Shown here piece after piece: positions 52,737 through 61,531 of a stretch of DNA of 64,000 nt; the stretch's first letter is position 1; every line of letters starts with the position of its first letter. The notes beneath the pieces were generated by a model. That model did not search any database, was not told the origin of the DNA, and saw only the letters and a program-made list of their open reading frames with translations. The DNA is from Burkholderiales bacterium (GTDB lineage: Bacteria > Pseudomonadota > Gammaproteobacteria > Burkholderiales > Burkholderiaceae_C), in contig JACRAY010000024.1 in assembly GCA_016213325.1 (NCBI GenBank), positions 62,001 to 126,000 of the forward strand, in the 5' to 3' direction. Position numbers and translations under genes: made by a program.

Positions 52737-54884
52737 ATGGCAGCCCAGATCAACCCCCCGCTTGCGCTTGACGACGCGGCATTCGTGTCCGAAGACGCCC
52801 AGCTGATGCTCGACGTCCTGGCCAACGACCGCGGCGGCGACGCCAAGGTCCTGCATTCTGCCGATGGGGTGACGGCGCTGGGCGCAACGGTGTCCATCGC
52901 CGACGGCCAGCTCCTGTACGACCCATCCGCTTCGCCAGTGGTGCAGGCGCTGGTGGCCGGGCAGGCGCTCACGGATACCTTCACCTACGCACTGCAGGTG
53001 GGCTACGGCGCAATCGCGTTCGCCACTGTTGCCATCGAGGTGACCGGCACGAACGACCTTGGCGCCGGCGACATCACGGTCCAAGGAGCGTCCGGCAACG
53101 GCGGGGCGTTCGTGGTCGGCGACACGATGGTGGTTGCCGTGGCGCCAGACGGGTTCGCAGCTGCCGAAGGAGGGGTTACGGTCGACTTCTCGGTGTTCGG
53201 CGGACCGGGCACCTCGACCGCCGAACTGATGGACGGCCGGTACGTGACGAGCTGGGTCGTGACAGCCACTGGATTCGATGGGGATGCCGCCGGCGTATCC
53301 GTCACCGTGCAGTCGCCGCTGGGCGACGTGGTGCAGGCCGTGTCGGCGCCGCAACCGGTGGATGCCGATCCACCGGCAGGCGTCGAGCCGTCCGACATCG
53401 TGTTGACTGGAGCCTCGGGCAACAACGGCACATTCGTCGTGGGCGACACCATGGCGGTCACCATCTCGGCAGCCGGCCTGGCAGCCACCGTGGACGGGGG
53501 CAGCGTGGCCGTGGACTTCAGCGCATTTGGCGGCCCGGCGGCGGTGCCTGCGACCGAGGTGGCGGGCGGCTACTTCGCCAGCTACGTGCTGGATGCGGGA
53601 GCGGCAGGTGCATTCGGTGCGGTCGGCGTCGTCGTGTCGGATGGGGCTGGCAACACCCTGCGTGTCGATTCGGCCGCCGCGGGCGTTGCCATGCCCGACC
53701 CGGATTACGAACTGGGCAGCCTCACGCGCATCAGCTTCACCCCACTGGGCGACAGCGCGTGGGAGCTGGCCGTCCAGCCGGACGGCAAGGTGCTCATTGC
53801 CGGCATGGGCAATTTCAACCAGTCCGGCTACGGCGGCGACTTCGCGATGGCCCGCGTCAATCCCGACGGGTCGCTGGACACGGGCTTCGGCGCAGGCGGC
53901 ATCGTGGTCACAGACCTCGGGGGAGGTCGCGCCGGCGCCACCGAGGTCGTGCTGCAGGATGACGGCCGGATCGTGCTGGGGGGCATGACCGACGGCGCCT
54001 CGCGCGACTTCGCCATGGCACGCTACACGTCGTCGGGCGCTCTCGACAGCTCTTTCGGCAGCGGCGGCATCGTGCGAAAGTCGTTCACCGGTGGCGAAGA
54101 CGAGATCCATGGCCTGGAACAATTGCCCGACGGCAGCTTGCTGGCAGGCGGCTACGTGTCGCCTGGCGCACGTGACTTCGCGGCCGGCAAGTTCACGGCA
54201 TCGGGCGCGTTCGATGCCTCATACGGCGCAGCCGGCCTCGCCACCACCAGTGTGGCCGGCGGCCATGACCTCGCGCTCGACACCGAGCTGCTGGCGGACG
54301 GCCGGCTGCTGCTGGCCGGCTATGCCGAAACGCCGGCAGGCCGTGCGATGGCCGTGCTGCGCTACGACTCGGCCGGCGTACTGGACGCGGGCTTCGCCTC
54401 GGGCGGCATAGCGACGCACGTGGTGCGCGACGGCGCGCTGGCGTACGAAATCGTCGCGCAGGGCGACGGCAAGCTGCTGCTGGCGGGCTATTCGATCGCG
54501 GGCGGCCAGCTCGACACCACCATCGTGCGCCTGAACGCCGACGGCTCGCTGGACACCGGCTTCGGCGTGAACGGTGCGGCCATCCTGCCCTTGTCCGCCG
54601 GCGCGGACCTGGCCTACGATGTCGCCGTGCAGGCCGACGGCCGCATCGTGGCGGTAGGCTGGCTCCACAACGGCGGCGATACCGACGCCTGGGTTGCGCG
54701 CTTCAACGCCGACGGCACGCTCGACACGGGCTTCGGAGACGACGGCGTTTTCATGCTGGACTTGGGTGCCGGCAGTGCAACGGCGACCACAGTCGCATTG
54801 TCCGGCGACGTCATCGTCGTGGGCGGCGTGATGCGTGGCCCCGTGGATGACGACGCCTACGTAGCCATGCTCAGCCCGATGTAG
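52737..54884 (+). CDS. Delta-60 repeat (seven-repeat propeller) protein without RTX tail
   Basis: A 715-residue protein. The N-terminus is cadherin/VCBS-like (VSEDAQLMLDVLANDRGG ... VTGTND). Two related beta-sandwich units of about 105 residues follow (ASGNGGAFVVGDTMVV and ASGNNGTFVVGDTMAV), then seven delta-60 repeats (cores VQPDGKVLIAG, LQDDGRIVLGG, LPDGSLLAGG, LLADGRLLLAG, AQGDGKLLLAG, VQADGRIVAVG, ALSGDVIVVGG). It ends at the last repeat: there are no RTX blocks, no secretion region and no N-terminal signal peptide, so its location is unclear. The start at 52737 follows a strong AAGGAGGAGG site; upstream in-frame sequence overlaps gnd. It resembles a cut-down relative of RTX protein 3. 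Confidence 0.85.
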   Translation: MAAQINPPLALDDAAFVSEDAQLMLDVLANDRGGDAKVLHSADGVTALGATVSIADGQLLYDPSASPVVQALVAGQALTDTFTYALQVGYGAIAFATVAIEVTGTNDLGAGDITVQGASGNGGAFVVGDTMVVAVAPDGFAAAEGGVTVDFSVFGGPGTSTAELMDGRYVTSWVVTATGFDGDAAGVSVTVQSPLGDVVQAVSAPQPVDADPPAGVEPSDIVLTGASGNNGTFVVGDTMAVTISAAGLAATVDGGSVAVDFSAFGGPAAVPATEVAGGYFASYVLDAGAAGAFGAVGVVVSDGAGNTLRVDSAAAGVAMPDPDYELGSLTRISFTPLGDSAWELAVQPDGKVLIAGMGNFNQSGYGGDFAMARVNPDGSLDTGFGAGGIVVTDLGGGRAGATEVVLQDDGRIVLGGMTDGASRDFAMARYTSSGALDSSFGSGGIVRKSFTGGEDEIHGLEQLPDGSLLAGGYVSPGARDFAAGKFTASGAFDASYGAAGLATTSVAGGHDLALDTELLADGRLLLAGYAETPAGRAMAVLRYDSAGVLDAGFASGGIATHVVRDGALAYEIVAQGDGKLLLAGYSIAGGQLDTTIVRLNADGSLDTGFGVNGAAILPLSAGADLAYDVAVQADGRIVAVGWLHNGGDTDAWVARFNADGTLDTGFGDDGVFMLDLGAGSATATTVALSGDVIVVGGVMRGPVDDDAYVAMLSPM

Positions 54885-54886
54885 CC

Positions 54887-56077
54887 TTACTTCGTCAGCA
54901 GCCGCATCGCCTCTTCCAGCCCCTTGATCGTCAGCGGGTACATCCGCTGGTTCACCAGTTGCTGGATGACCGAGATGCTCTGGCGGTACTGCCACACGCC
55001 CTGCGGCTCGGGGTTGATCCACACGAACTTGGGGAAGGCGTTGGTCAGGCGCTGCAGCCACTCCGCGCCGGCTTCCTCGTTGTTGTATTCGACGCTGCCG
55101 CCGGGCTGCAGGATCTCGTAGGGGCTCATCGTCGCGTCGCCGACGAACACCAGCTTGTAGTCCTTGTTGTACTTGCGGATGATGTCCCAGGTCGGGAACT
55201 TCTCGCTGAAGCGCCGGCGGTTGTTCTTCCACATGAAGTCATAGACGCAGTTGTGGAAGTAGTAGAACTCCAGGTGCTTGAACTCGGCCTTGGCGGCCGA
55301 GAACATCTCTTCCACGCGGTGGATGTGTTCGTCCATCGTGCCGCCCACGTCCATCAAGAGCAGCACCTTCACGTTGTTGTGGCGCTCGGGCACCATCTTG
55401 ATGTCGAGCCAGCCGGCGTTGGCGGCGGTCGACCGGATCGTGTCGTCCAGGTCCAGTTCTTCGGCCGCGCCCTCGCGCGCGAACTTGCGCAGGCGCCTGA
55501 GCGCAATCTTGATGTTGCGCGTGCCCAGCTCCTGCGTGTCGTCGTAGTCCTTGTAGGCGCGCTGGTCCCACACCTTCACCGCGCTCTTGTTGCGGCCCTT
55601 CTCCTGCCCGATGCGGATGCCCTGCGGGTTGAAGCCGTAGGCGCCGAAGGGCGAGGTGCCGCCGGTGCCTATCATCTTGCTGCCGCCCTCGTGGCGCTTC
55701 TGCTGCTCTTCGAAGCGCTTCTTGAGCGTCTCCATCAGCTCGTCCCAGCCCATCTGCTCGATCTTCGCCTTGTCTTCCGGCGACAGTTCGAGCTCCAGGT
55801 TCTTGCGCAGCCACTCCAGCGGGATGTCCTTGCTGAAGTCGGCGATGAGCTCCACGCCCTTGAAGTACGCGGCGAAGGCGCGGTCGAACTTGTCGTAGTG
55901 CTTCTCGTCCTTCACCAGCGCCGTGCGCGACAGGTAGTAGAAGTCGTCGATGCTGTAGGCGCCCTCGCTCACCGGGCCGACCACGCCCTCCTTCAGCGCT
56001 TCGACCAGAGTCAGGTATTCCTTGACCGAGACCGGCAGCTTGGCGCTGCGCAGGGTGTAGAAGAAGTCGATCAGCAT
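54887..56077 (-). CDS. VWA domain protein, CoxE-like
   Basis: A 396-residue cytosolic protein with a C-terminal von Willebrand factor A domain. The MIDAS first loop is LLLMDVGGTMDEH, a DxGxT variant of the usual DxSxS; the later Asp/Thr region is VFVGDATMSPYE. The N-terminal part (DFFYTLRSAKLPVSVKEYL) is typical of the CoxE/MoxR-associated group. It is the last gene of the moxR operon and overlaps the CPBP protease gene by 7 bp. With MoxR it probably forms a chaperone pair that inserts metal or remodels a client; the client is not identified. Start at 56077 fits the family N-terminus. Confidence 0.88.
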   Translation of the reverse strand: MLIDFFYTLRSAKLPVSVKEYLTLVEALKEGVVGPVSEGAYSIDDFYYLSRTALVKDEKHYDKFDRAFAAYFKGVELIADFSKDIPLEWLRKNLELELSPEDKAKIEQMGWDELMETLKKRFEEQQKRHEGGSKMIGTGGTSPFGAYGFNPQGIRIGQEKGRNKSAVKVWDQRAYKDYDDTQELGTRNIKIALRRLRKFAREGAAEELDLDDTIRSTAANAGWLDIKMVPERHNNVKVLLLMDVGGTMDEHIHRVEEMFSAAKAEFKHLEFYYFHNCVYDFMWKNNRRRFSEKFPTWDIIRKYNKDYKLVFVGDATMSPYEILQPGGSVEYNNEEAGAEWLQRLTNAFPKFVWINPEPQGVWQYRQSISVIQQLVNQRMYPLTIKGLEEAMRLLTK

Positions 56078-56976
56078 GGGAGGGCCTCCGCGGGCACGGT
56101 TGCATTGTGCGCCGGGCGCCGCCGGTGCGCGAGGTACAGGGTTCCGGAGATCGCCAGGCCCAGCAGGACGGTGACCACCGAGCCTTCGACGCCGAAGGCG
56201 CCGCCGGTCAGCCATTCGGGGCCGGTGAACGAGCCCTTGAGCCAGCTGCCCGTGCTGGTGCCCGACACGGCGCTGCCGAACACTGCACCCTGGGTGAAGT
56301 TCCAGCCCATGTGCACGCCCATGCAGAGCGGCAGCGACTGGGTCACGTGGTACAGCACGCCGAACAGGATGCCGGCTTCGACCGCGATGGCGATCGACGT
56401 CCACAGCGTGGCGCCCGGGTTGCCGATATGGGCGCCGCCGAAGAACAGGGCCGAGACGGCCAGCGCAGGCAGCAGGCCGTAAGCCTCGTCGACCAGCCGG
56501 AACAGCAGGCCGCGGAACACGATTTCTTCGAGGATGGCGGTGGCCAGGCCGGGGATCAGCAGCGCGCGCGCCCATTGCACGCTGCTGCTGGTGCCGTCGA
56601 CCCGGTAGGCGCCCGCGGCCCATAGCAGCGTGATGACCACCGCGATGTAGAGCGCACCTGCGGCAAAGCCCAGGGCGCCGTGCGGCAGCAGCTTGTGCCA
56701 CGCCAGTTCGGCGGGCCGGCGCCGCTCGATGGCCAGCACGATCAGCAGGTAGGCTGTGACCGGCGGCACCACGCGCACGAGCACGCCCGAAGCGAGCTTG
56801 AGCGGGTGGCTGGGCTCGTTGCCCACCCAGCCCAGCCAGCCGAAAGCCACGCTCAGCACCAGGCCCAGCGGGATGGTGATGGCGACGAAGATGATGATGC
56901 GCGCGATGGCCGAGTCGATGAGCCAGCGCTTCCACGCGGGCCGGACCGGCGGCATGGGGATCGCGACGGAACTCAT
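56071..56976 (-). CDS. CPBP family intramembrane (CAAX-like) metalloprotease
   Basis: A 301-residue multi-spanning membrane protein. The Abi/CPBP motifs are present: EEIVFRGLLFR (EExxxR), FFGGAHIGN (His with FxxxHxxx), and the third motif VHMGWNFTQG (HxxxN). Relatives include bacteriocin self-immunity proteases and CAAX-type enzymes, but the substrate here is unknown. The ATG at 56976 overlaps the stop of the GNAT gene (ATGA) and its own stop overlaps the VWA gene start by 7 bp, so it is translated as part of the moxR-VWA operon. Confidence 0.88.
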   Translation of the reverse strand: MSSVAIPMPPVRPAWKRWLIDSAIARIIIFVAITIPLGLVLSVAFGWLGWVGNEPSHPLKLASGVLVRVVPPVTAYLLIVLAIERRRPAELAWHKLLPHGALGFAAGALYIAVVITLLWAAGAYRVDGTSSSVQWARALLIPGLATAILEEIVFRGLLFRLVDEAYGLLPALAVSALFFGGAHIGNPGATLWTSIAIAVEAGILFGVLYHVTQSLPLCMGVHMGWNFTQGAVFGSAVSGTSTGSWLKGSFTGPEWLTGGAFGVEGSVVTVLLGLAISGTLYLAHRRRPAHNATVPAEALPC

Positions 56977-57566
56977 CGGGGCTTGGCGAGCAGGTATTGC
57001 AGTTGCGCCTTTACCTCGGGCCATTCGCCCGCGGCCAGGCTGTACATGACCGTGTCGCGTACCGTGCCGTCGCGCCTGAGCGCGTGGTGGCGCAGCACGC
57101 CGTCCTTGCGCGCGCCCAGGCGTTCGATCGCCTGCTGGCTCGCGTGGTTGTAGTTGTCGGTGCGCCAGCCCACCAGCCTGGCGCCCAGGGTTTCGAAAGC
57201 ATGCGTCATCAGCAGCAGCTTGCAGGTGGTGTTGGCGTGCGTGCGCTGCCAGCTCTTGCCGTACCAGGTGTAGCCGATCTCCAGCCGTTCCACCGCAGGC
57301 ACGATGTCGTGGTAGCGGGTGCTGCCGATGACGCGGCCGCTGGCGGTGTCGACCACCACGAAAGGCAGCATGTGCCCGTCTTCGTAGCCTTTGAGCGCAG
57401 TGGCGATGTAGGCGGCCGCTTCGCCCGGTGCCGGCACCGAGGTGATGCGCAGGTTCCAGAGCTCGCCGTCGGCGGCGGCGGCTTCCAGCGCCGCTGCGTG
57501 GTCCCTGGCCATCGGTTCCAGTCGAATGCCCGTCGCGCTGAGCGTGGTGGGTTCCGGCTTGAGCAT
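56973..57566 (-). CDS. GNAT family N-acetyltransferase (RimJ-like)
   Basis: A 197-residue acetyltransferase of the RimJ/RimL type. Features: IRLEPMARDHAAAL at the N-terminus, GRVIGSTRYHDIVPAVERLEIG with the central beta strands, and WQRTHANTTCKLLLMTHAFE for acetyl-CoA binding, followed by VGWRTDNYNHASQQAIERLG. Substrate unknown; small molecule or protein N-terminus possible. Start at 57566 (MLKPEPTT) overlaps the stop of the small membrane protein gene by 1 bp (TGATG); its stop overlaps the CPBP start. Confidence 0.9.
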   Translation of the reverse strand: MLKPEPTTLSATGIRLEPMARDHAAALEAAAADGELWNLRITSVPAPGEAAAYIATALKGYEDGHMLPFVVVDTASGRVIGSTRYHDIVPAVERLEIGYTWYGKSWQRTHANTTCKLLLMTHAFETLGARLVGWRTDNYNHASQQAIERLGARKDGVLRHHALRRDGTVRDTVMYSLAAGEWPEVKAQLQYLLAKPR

Positions 57567-57799
57567 CAGTCCCCTTCCTTCTCCTTGCGCTTTTGCTTCG
57601 CTGCGGCGCGCCAGCGCCGTGCCAGCTGCAGCCCGCCGCCGCCGCCCAGCCCGCACAGCAGGATGCCGCCCAGGCTGGCGGCGCCGTAGCCCGGCGCGAA
57701 GATGTCCAGGCCCAGCAGCCGGCCGATCCAGAAGCCGACCAGCGCCCCGCCGACGAAGCCGACGGCGTCGGACAGCCCTTCGACGAGTGCGGCGTTCAT
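57566..57799 (-). CDS. Small glycine-rich membrane protein, 77 residues
   Basis: A short protein with two hydrophobic, Gly-rich segments (VGFVGGALVGFWIGRLLGL and LGGILLCGLGGGGGL) separated by a short loop, and a highly charged C-terminus (RRWRAAAKQKRKEKEGD). I do not recognise a named family. Both ends overlap neighbours by 1 bp (TGATG) with moxR upstream and the GNAT gene downstream, which argues that it is a genuine translated gene of this operon. Confidence 0.7.
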   Translation of the reverse strand: MNAALVEGLSDAVGFVGGALVGFWIGRLLGLDIFAPGYGAASLGGILLCGLGGGGGLQLARRWRAAAKQKRKEKEGD

Positions 57800-58641
57800 C
57801 AGCGGTTGTGCCTCTGCATGAACACGAGCTTCTCGAACAGCGTCACGTCCTGCTCGTTCTTCAGCAGTGCGCCCACCAGCGGCGGCACGGCCACCTTGTC
57901 GTCCTTGCTGTGCAGCGCCTCGGCCGGCATGTCCTCGGCCACCAGCAGCTTCAGCCAGTCGAGCAGCTCCGACGTGCTGGGCTTCTTTTTCAGGCCCGGC
58001 AGGTTGCGCACATCGTAGAAGGTCTTCATGGCCGCGGCCAGCAGCTCTTTCTTCAGGCCCGGGAAGTGCACGTCCACGATCAGCTTCATGGTCTCGGGAT
58101 CGGGGAACTTGATGTAGTGGAAGAAGCAGCGGCGCAGGAAGGCGTCGGGCAGTTCCTTCTCGTTGTTGGAGGTGATAAAGACCAGCGGGCGGTGCCTGGC
58201 CTTCACCAGCTCGCGCGTCTCGTACACGTAGAACTCCATGCGGTCCAGCTCGCGCAGCAGGTCGTTGGGGAATTCGATGTCGGCCTTGTCGATCTCGTCG
58301 ATCAGCAGCGCCACCGGCTGGTCCGCCGTGAAGGCCTGCCACAGCACGCCCTTGACGATGTAGTTGTGGATGTCCTTCACCTTCTCGTCGCCGAGCTGCG
58401 AGTCGCGCAGGCGCGAGACGGCGTCGTATTCGTACAGCCCCTGCTGCGCCTTGGTGGTGGACTTGATGTGCCACTGCAAGAGCGGCATGCCGATGGCGCC
58501 GGCGACTTCCTCGGCCAGCATGGTCTTGCCGGTGCCGGGTTCGCCCTTGACCAGGAGCGGCCGCTTGAGCGTGATGGAGGCGTTGACGGCCAGCATCAGG
58601 TCTTGCGTGGCGACGTAGTTGGCGGAGCCTTGGAACTTCAT
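57799..58641 (-). CDS. MoxR family AAA+ ATPase
   Basis: A 280-residue AAA+ chaperone-like ATPase. Walker A is VKGEPGTGKTMLAEEV, Walker B LLIDEIDKADIEFPNDLL, sensor 1 FITSNNEKELPDAFLRRC including the Arg finger. It starts MKFQGSANYV, typical of the MoxR subgroup that pairs with CoxE-like VWA proteins. First gene of a five-gene overlapping operon (moxR, small membrane protein, GNAT, CPBP protease, VWA). Start at 58641 is followed directly by the conserved N-terminus. Confidence 0.92.
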   Translation of the reverse strand: MKFQGSANYVATQDLMLAVNASITLKRPLLVKGEPGTGKTMLAEEVAGAIGMPLLQWHIKSTTKAQQGLYEYDAVSRLRDSQLGDEKVKDIHNYIVKGVLWQAFTADQPVALLIDEIDKADIEFPNDLLRELDRMEFYVYETRELVKARHRPLVFITSNNEKELPDAFLRRCFFHYIKFPDPETMKLIVDVHFPGLKKELLAAAMKTFYDVRNLPGLKKKPSTSELLDWLKLLVAEDMPAEALHSKDDKVAVPPLVGALLKNEQDVTLFEKLVFMQRHNR

Positions 58642-58773
58642 GGGATGGGTGGCAAAGAGGGCAGCTTGGGGCGCTGATAGAATCGCGGGCTGGCCCGAAA
58701 GAGGTCTTGCTGGAAGGCCCCGGAAGGACGCGCCCGCGTCCGAAAACGAACTCCTGTCGATTGTGCGCGCAAA

Positions 58774-59469
58774 ATGAATAAGTTGTTCACCACGCTTTTC
58801 GCATTGGCTGTCGCTTCGGCGACCGGCGGTGCCTTCGCCCAGGCCTCCGCCCCTGCTGCCAAGCCCGCCGCTGCCGCGCCCAAGGCCGCAGCGCCCGCCG
58901 GCGCCAAGTCGATGGAAGCCAAGATCGCCATGTGCATCGGCTGCCACGGCATCAAGGGCTACCAATCGAGCTTCCCCGAAGTGCACAAGGTGCCGATGAT
59001 CTCGGGGCAGACCGCCAAGTACATCGTCGCGGCGCTCAATGCCTACAAGAACGGCGACCGCAAGCACCCGACCATGCGCGGCATCGCGGGCAGCCTGAGC
59101 GACGCCGACATGAACGACATCGCCAACTTCTACGCTGCGCAGGCGACCAAGGCGGCCGACAGCCCGGCCGCGCCCGAAGGCAAGGTGGCCGAGCTCTATG
59201 CCAAGGGAAATTGCGCGGCCTGCCACGGCAAGAACCTGTCGACCCCGATCGACCCGTCGTATCCCAAGATCGGCGGCCAGCATGCCGACTACCTGTTCGT
59301 GGCGCTCAAGTCGTACAAGCAGGACAACAACCACGCCGTGGGGCGCAGCAACGGCGTGATGGGTGCGATTGCCAAGCAGTTCTCGACCGCCGAACTGAAG
59401 GCGCTGGCCAATTACGTCAGCACGCTCGATGGTGAGTTGTCGGTGCATCCCGAACCGAAATTCCGGTAA
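58774..59469 (+). CDS. Cytochrome c4 (dihaem periplasmic cytochrome c)
   Basis: A 231-residue periplasmic electron carrier. A signal peptide (LFTTLFALAVASATGGAFAQ) and an Ala/Pro-rich linker precede two c-type haem sites, CIGCH and CAACH, each in one half of a tandem domain pair. The distal Met ligands are in PEVHKVPMISGQ/HPTMRG and NGVMGAIA-type contexts. It probably carries electrons from the bc1 complex to oxidases. The gene has its own upstream region (132 bp, divergent from moxR) and ends at a clear rho-independent terminator. Confidence 0.93.
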   Translation: MNKLFTTLFALAVASATGGAFAQASAPAAKPAAAAPKAAAPAGAKSMEAKIAMCIGCHGIKGYQSSFPEVHKVPMISGQTAKYIVAALNAYKNGDRKHPTMRGIAGSLSDADMNDIANFYAAQATKAADSPAAPEGKVAELYAKGNCAACHGKNLSTPIDPSYPKIGGQHADYLFVALKSYKQDNNHAVGRSNGVMGAIAKQFSTAELKALANYVSTLDGELSVHPEPKFR

Positions 59470-59491
59470 GCCGCTTACCCCGCTCTGGACG

Positions 59492-59521
59492 AAGGCCCCA
59501 ACAGGGGCCTTTGTTGCTTTT
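59492..59521 (+). terminator. Rho-independent terminator of the cytochrome c4 gene
   Basis: AAGGCCCC (59492-59499), loop AACA, GGGGCCTT (59504-59511) and then TGTTGCTTTT. A textbook intrinsic terminator 22 bases after the stop codon. Confidence 0.92.
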
Positions 59522-59543
59522 GGCGTTTCGCTTGCAGCGTGGC

Positions 59544-59785
59544 TTCGGCATGCATTCGGCTGCGCCGAGCCCTCCCCACTCTCCCCCCCCCCCCCCCGCC
59601 CCTCCCTGCCCCAGCGGGGCAGGAAGGGGAGCTTTCTACACATTGGCCCGTCGTGCCGTGACAGGGCCGGAGACGCTACGTCTACTGCAGGTAATGGCCG
59701 GCTTCGTCCCGTAGGGTGGGCAGCTCTGCTGCCCACTGTCCGAATTAGAGTGGGGAGGGCTCGGCGCAGCCGAATGCATGCCGAA
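59544..59785. repeat. 39-bp perfect inverted repeats flanking 164 bp with a C15 tract (MITE-like)
   Basis: The arms 59544-59582 and 59747-59785 are exact reverse complements (39 bp, starting TTCGGCATGCATTCGGCTGC), extendable outward with one mismatch. Between them: a run of 15 C (59583-59597), an imperfect hairpin around CCTGCCCC-AGC-GGGGCAGG, and a perfect GTGGGCAGC-TCT-GCTGCCCAC hairpin (59716-59736). No ORF is convincing, so this explains most of the 347 bp gap between cytochrome c4 and the DUF1841 gene. It resembles a non-autonomous inverted-repeat element, but target-site duplications were not confirmed. Confidence 0.75.
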
Positions 59786-59816
59786 GGCACGGCGCCAGAC
59801 GCACGGCGAATCCGAA

Positions 59817-60251
59817 TCAATCCTTCGTAGCGCGACGCTGAACGCAGGCAACGTACGCTTCGCCATCCGGAGGACGCCCCGAGCGCTGGCTCTCCCACAG
59901 CATCTGCCCCAGGCACTCCATCGCCTCATGGTGCGCCAGATGCAGCGAATTGCGCCGGGCAGCGAGCAGTTCGACCGCCTGCCGGATGCCGCACGGCTGG
60001 TCGATGGAGCACTGCTCGCTGATCGACAGGTGCATCGACAGGTGCAGGAACGGGTTGGTGCGGCCATCGCCGCCGTCGTACTGGCGCGCCACCGCCGCCT
60101 CGGCGTCCCGCATGTCGCCCGCGTACTCGGGATGCTCCTGCAGCCACTGGCCGGCCAGCGTCTCCAGCGCATCCATGGGCACGCCGTCGCGGGACTTGGC
60201 ATGCACGGCGCAGAAGAAGCGCCGGACGTCGGACTGGGAAGGGTTGAACAT
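59817..60251 (-). CDS. DUF1841 family protein
   Basis: A 144-residue soluble protein that resembles the DUF1841 family of betaproteobacteria; function unknown. Family-like blocks: MFNPSQSDVRRFFCAVHAK, NPFLHLSMHLSISEQCSIDQ and LLAARRNSLHLAHHEAMECL. It is rich in His (several HLS/HH pairs), which could indicate metal binding, but this is speculative. The start at 60251 is divergent from the thiolase gene (31 bp). Confidence 0.8.
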   Translation of the reverse strand: MFNPSQSDVRRFFCAVHAKSRDGVPMDALETLAGQWLQEHPEYAGDMRDAEAAVARQYDGGDGRTNPFLHLSMHLSISEQCSIDQPCGIRQAVELLAARRNSLHLAHHEAMECLGQMLWESQRSGRPPDGEAYVACVQRRATKD

Positions 60252-60282
60252 CCGCCAAGGTTAGCAGGGCTAAACTTGCCCC

Positions 60283-61488
<1,206 letters not shown>

Positions 61489-61498
61489 ATTCGTCCTT

Positions 61499-61515
61499 GC
61501 CGGGCCGTGCCCGGC
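61499..61515. terminator. Short hairpin after the thiolase gene
   Basis: GCCGGGC (61499-61505), loop CGT, GCCCGGC (61509-61515), 10 bases after the thiolase stop and 17 before the next start codon. Without a T tract; may be a weak terminator or merely part of the serine hydrolase leader. Confidence 0.35.
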
Positions 61516-61531
61516 CATCAAGGGGACGTGC

